Assembly (NCBI RefSeq): GCF_037975245.1
Contig: NC_092566.1
Span: 3,908,001-3,972,000 of the forward strand
From: Apostichopus japonicus
Taxonomy: Eukaryota > Echinodermata > Holothuroidea > Aspidochirotida > Stichopodidae
DNA length: 64,000 nucleotides
Reading direction: 5' to 3'
Shown here: positions 63,565-64,000 of the stretch, piece after piece
How positions within the stretch are numbered: position 1 is the first letter of the stretch
How the letters are laid out: every line of letters starts with the position of its first letter
Program-made: the position numbers and the translations under genes
Notes under the pieces: model-generated
What the model saw: only the letters and a program-made list of their open reading frames with translations
Told to the model about the DNA's origin: nothing
The model's database searches: none

Positions 63565-63850
63565 GTATCGTTTCCTGGAGATCAGATACCACCGTGGGGA
63601 GCAAAAAGGTCGCCTGAAACCTCGTGTGGAAACGGTGGTTATTTTCGTTCCCGACGTGTGGAACCTCACGCCAACCAAGACAGAGTGGGAGGCTCTGTCA
63701 GCATCTTACAAGAAAAAATTTATGGCCAAGTACAGTGCAACGTCGTCGTCGTCATCATCATCAGTGAAGAAGGAAGCTGTATCTCCGCCCCCATCGGTTG
63801 CATCACAGATGATCCCTAAACAACAGGCACTGCTGCTCTTCTCATCACTT
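63565..63850 (+). CDS. CCAR1: CCAR1 coding exon 9 (end of DBC1 domain, Ser-rich tail); 3' end uncertain
   Basis: The acceptor TTCCTACTAG lies at 63564. The exon enters in phase 2, rebuilding the Trp codon of the conserved QWYRF motif. It continues RFLEIRYHRGEQKGRL and RVETVVIFVPDVWNLTPTKT, both matching vertebrate CCAR1. After YKKKFMAKY come a TCG/TCA-coded Ser run, SVKKEAVSPPP, and then a loosely conserved part. The frame reaches TAA at 63869-63871, so splicing must occur before that. Candidate donors are all weak: TCA|GTGAAG after 63763, CAG|GCACTG after 63826 (GC type) and CTT|GTTAAT after 63850. The chosen end is therefore a guess. The SAP, EF-hand-like and coiled-coil parts of CCAR1 must lie downstream of the window. 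Confidence 0.85.
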
Positions 63851-64000
63851 GTTAATCTATACTTGTCATAATTTTAGTTTTTTTTTTTATTTATATTTTG
63901 TCTATCGAGTACAAAATTCCCCTTTTTCATTACATTTTTTTTGTTTTTTTTGGACTTCTTACGTTCCTTTACTTTTTTGAAATTTGATGTCATTATTTTT

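Noticed and set aside
1-64000. CRISPR arrays, operons or prokaryotic signals
   Set aside because: Repeats are tandem or dispersed transposon-type without spacer structure, and the only clear gene has spliceosomal introns.

Overview
The window is animal nuclear DNA: AT-rich, mostly non-coding, with long introns, canonical GT-AG splice sites and many small mobile elements. The only gene I can name with confidence is a CCAR1 orthologue (cell division cycle and apoptosis regulator 1, including the DBC1/Nudix-like module). It lies on the + strand from about 38.5 kb to beyond the right edge. The transposon-rich setting, the abundant TGACCT-type minisatellites and the single CCAR gene suggest a marine invertebrate. 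An echinoderm-like deuterostome is my best guess, but the sequence shown does not prove it.

Layout. From 1 to about 14 kb there is no recognisable gene. This part holds a dispersed fold-back repeat family, two copies of a minisatellite-bearing element (4.6-5.1 and 11.7-12.6 kb), a hAT-type MITE with intact 8-bp target duplication (5961-6323) and a recent 207-bp tandem duplication (9.79-10.2 kb). On the - strand at 16.2-14.26 kb three short exons can be joined in frame into a roughly 101-residue, single-span membrane protein that I do not recognise. From 16 to 38 kb the DNA is non-coding. It includes slightly CpG-richer patches near 17.4-18.2 and 20.0-21.2 kb, a PIF/Harbinger-like MITE with TTA duplication (25340-25741), a TTAA-flanked MITE (26169-26406) and a 2.7-kb complex tandem repeat (34.5-37.2 kb).

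From 38495 onward nine CCAR1 exons can be placed with matching phases. They encode the conserved N-terminus, an Ala/Gln-rich linker, an S1-like OB-fold domain, an Arg/Glu/Asp-Ser region and most of the DBC1 domain. The SAP, EF-hand-like and coiled-coil parts lie beyond the window. The introns carry a dead non-LTR retrotransposon fragment, a tRNA-derived SINE head, a second hAT MITE, fold-back elements with consensus splice donors and local duplications.

The most unusual pattern is the set of perfect nuclear-receptor-type direct repeats (AGGTCA half-sites as DR4, DR1 and DR2) built into the minisatellite units. Isolated copies also occur in CCAR1 introns. CCAR1 orthologues are nuclear-receptor coactivators, so the coincidence deserves a check, although it may only reflect repeat composition. 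I found no CRISPR array, operon, rRNA or intact tRNA.
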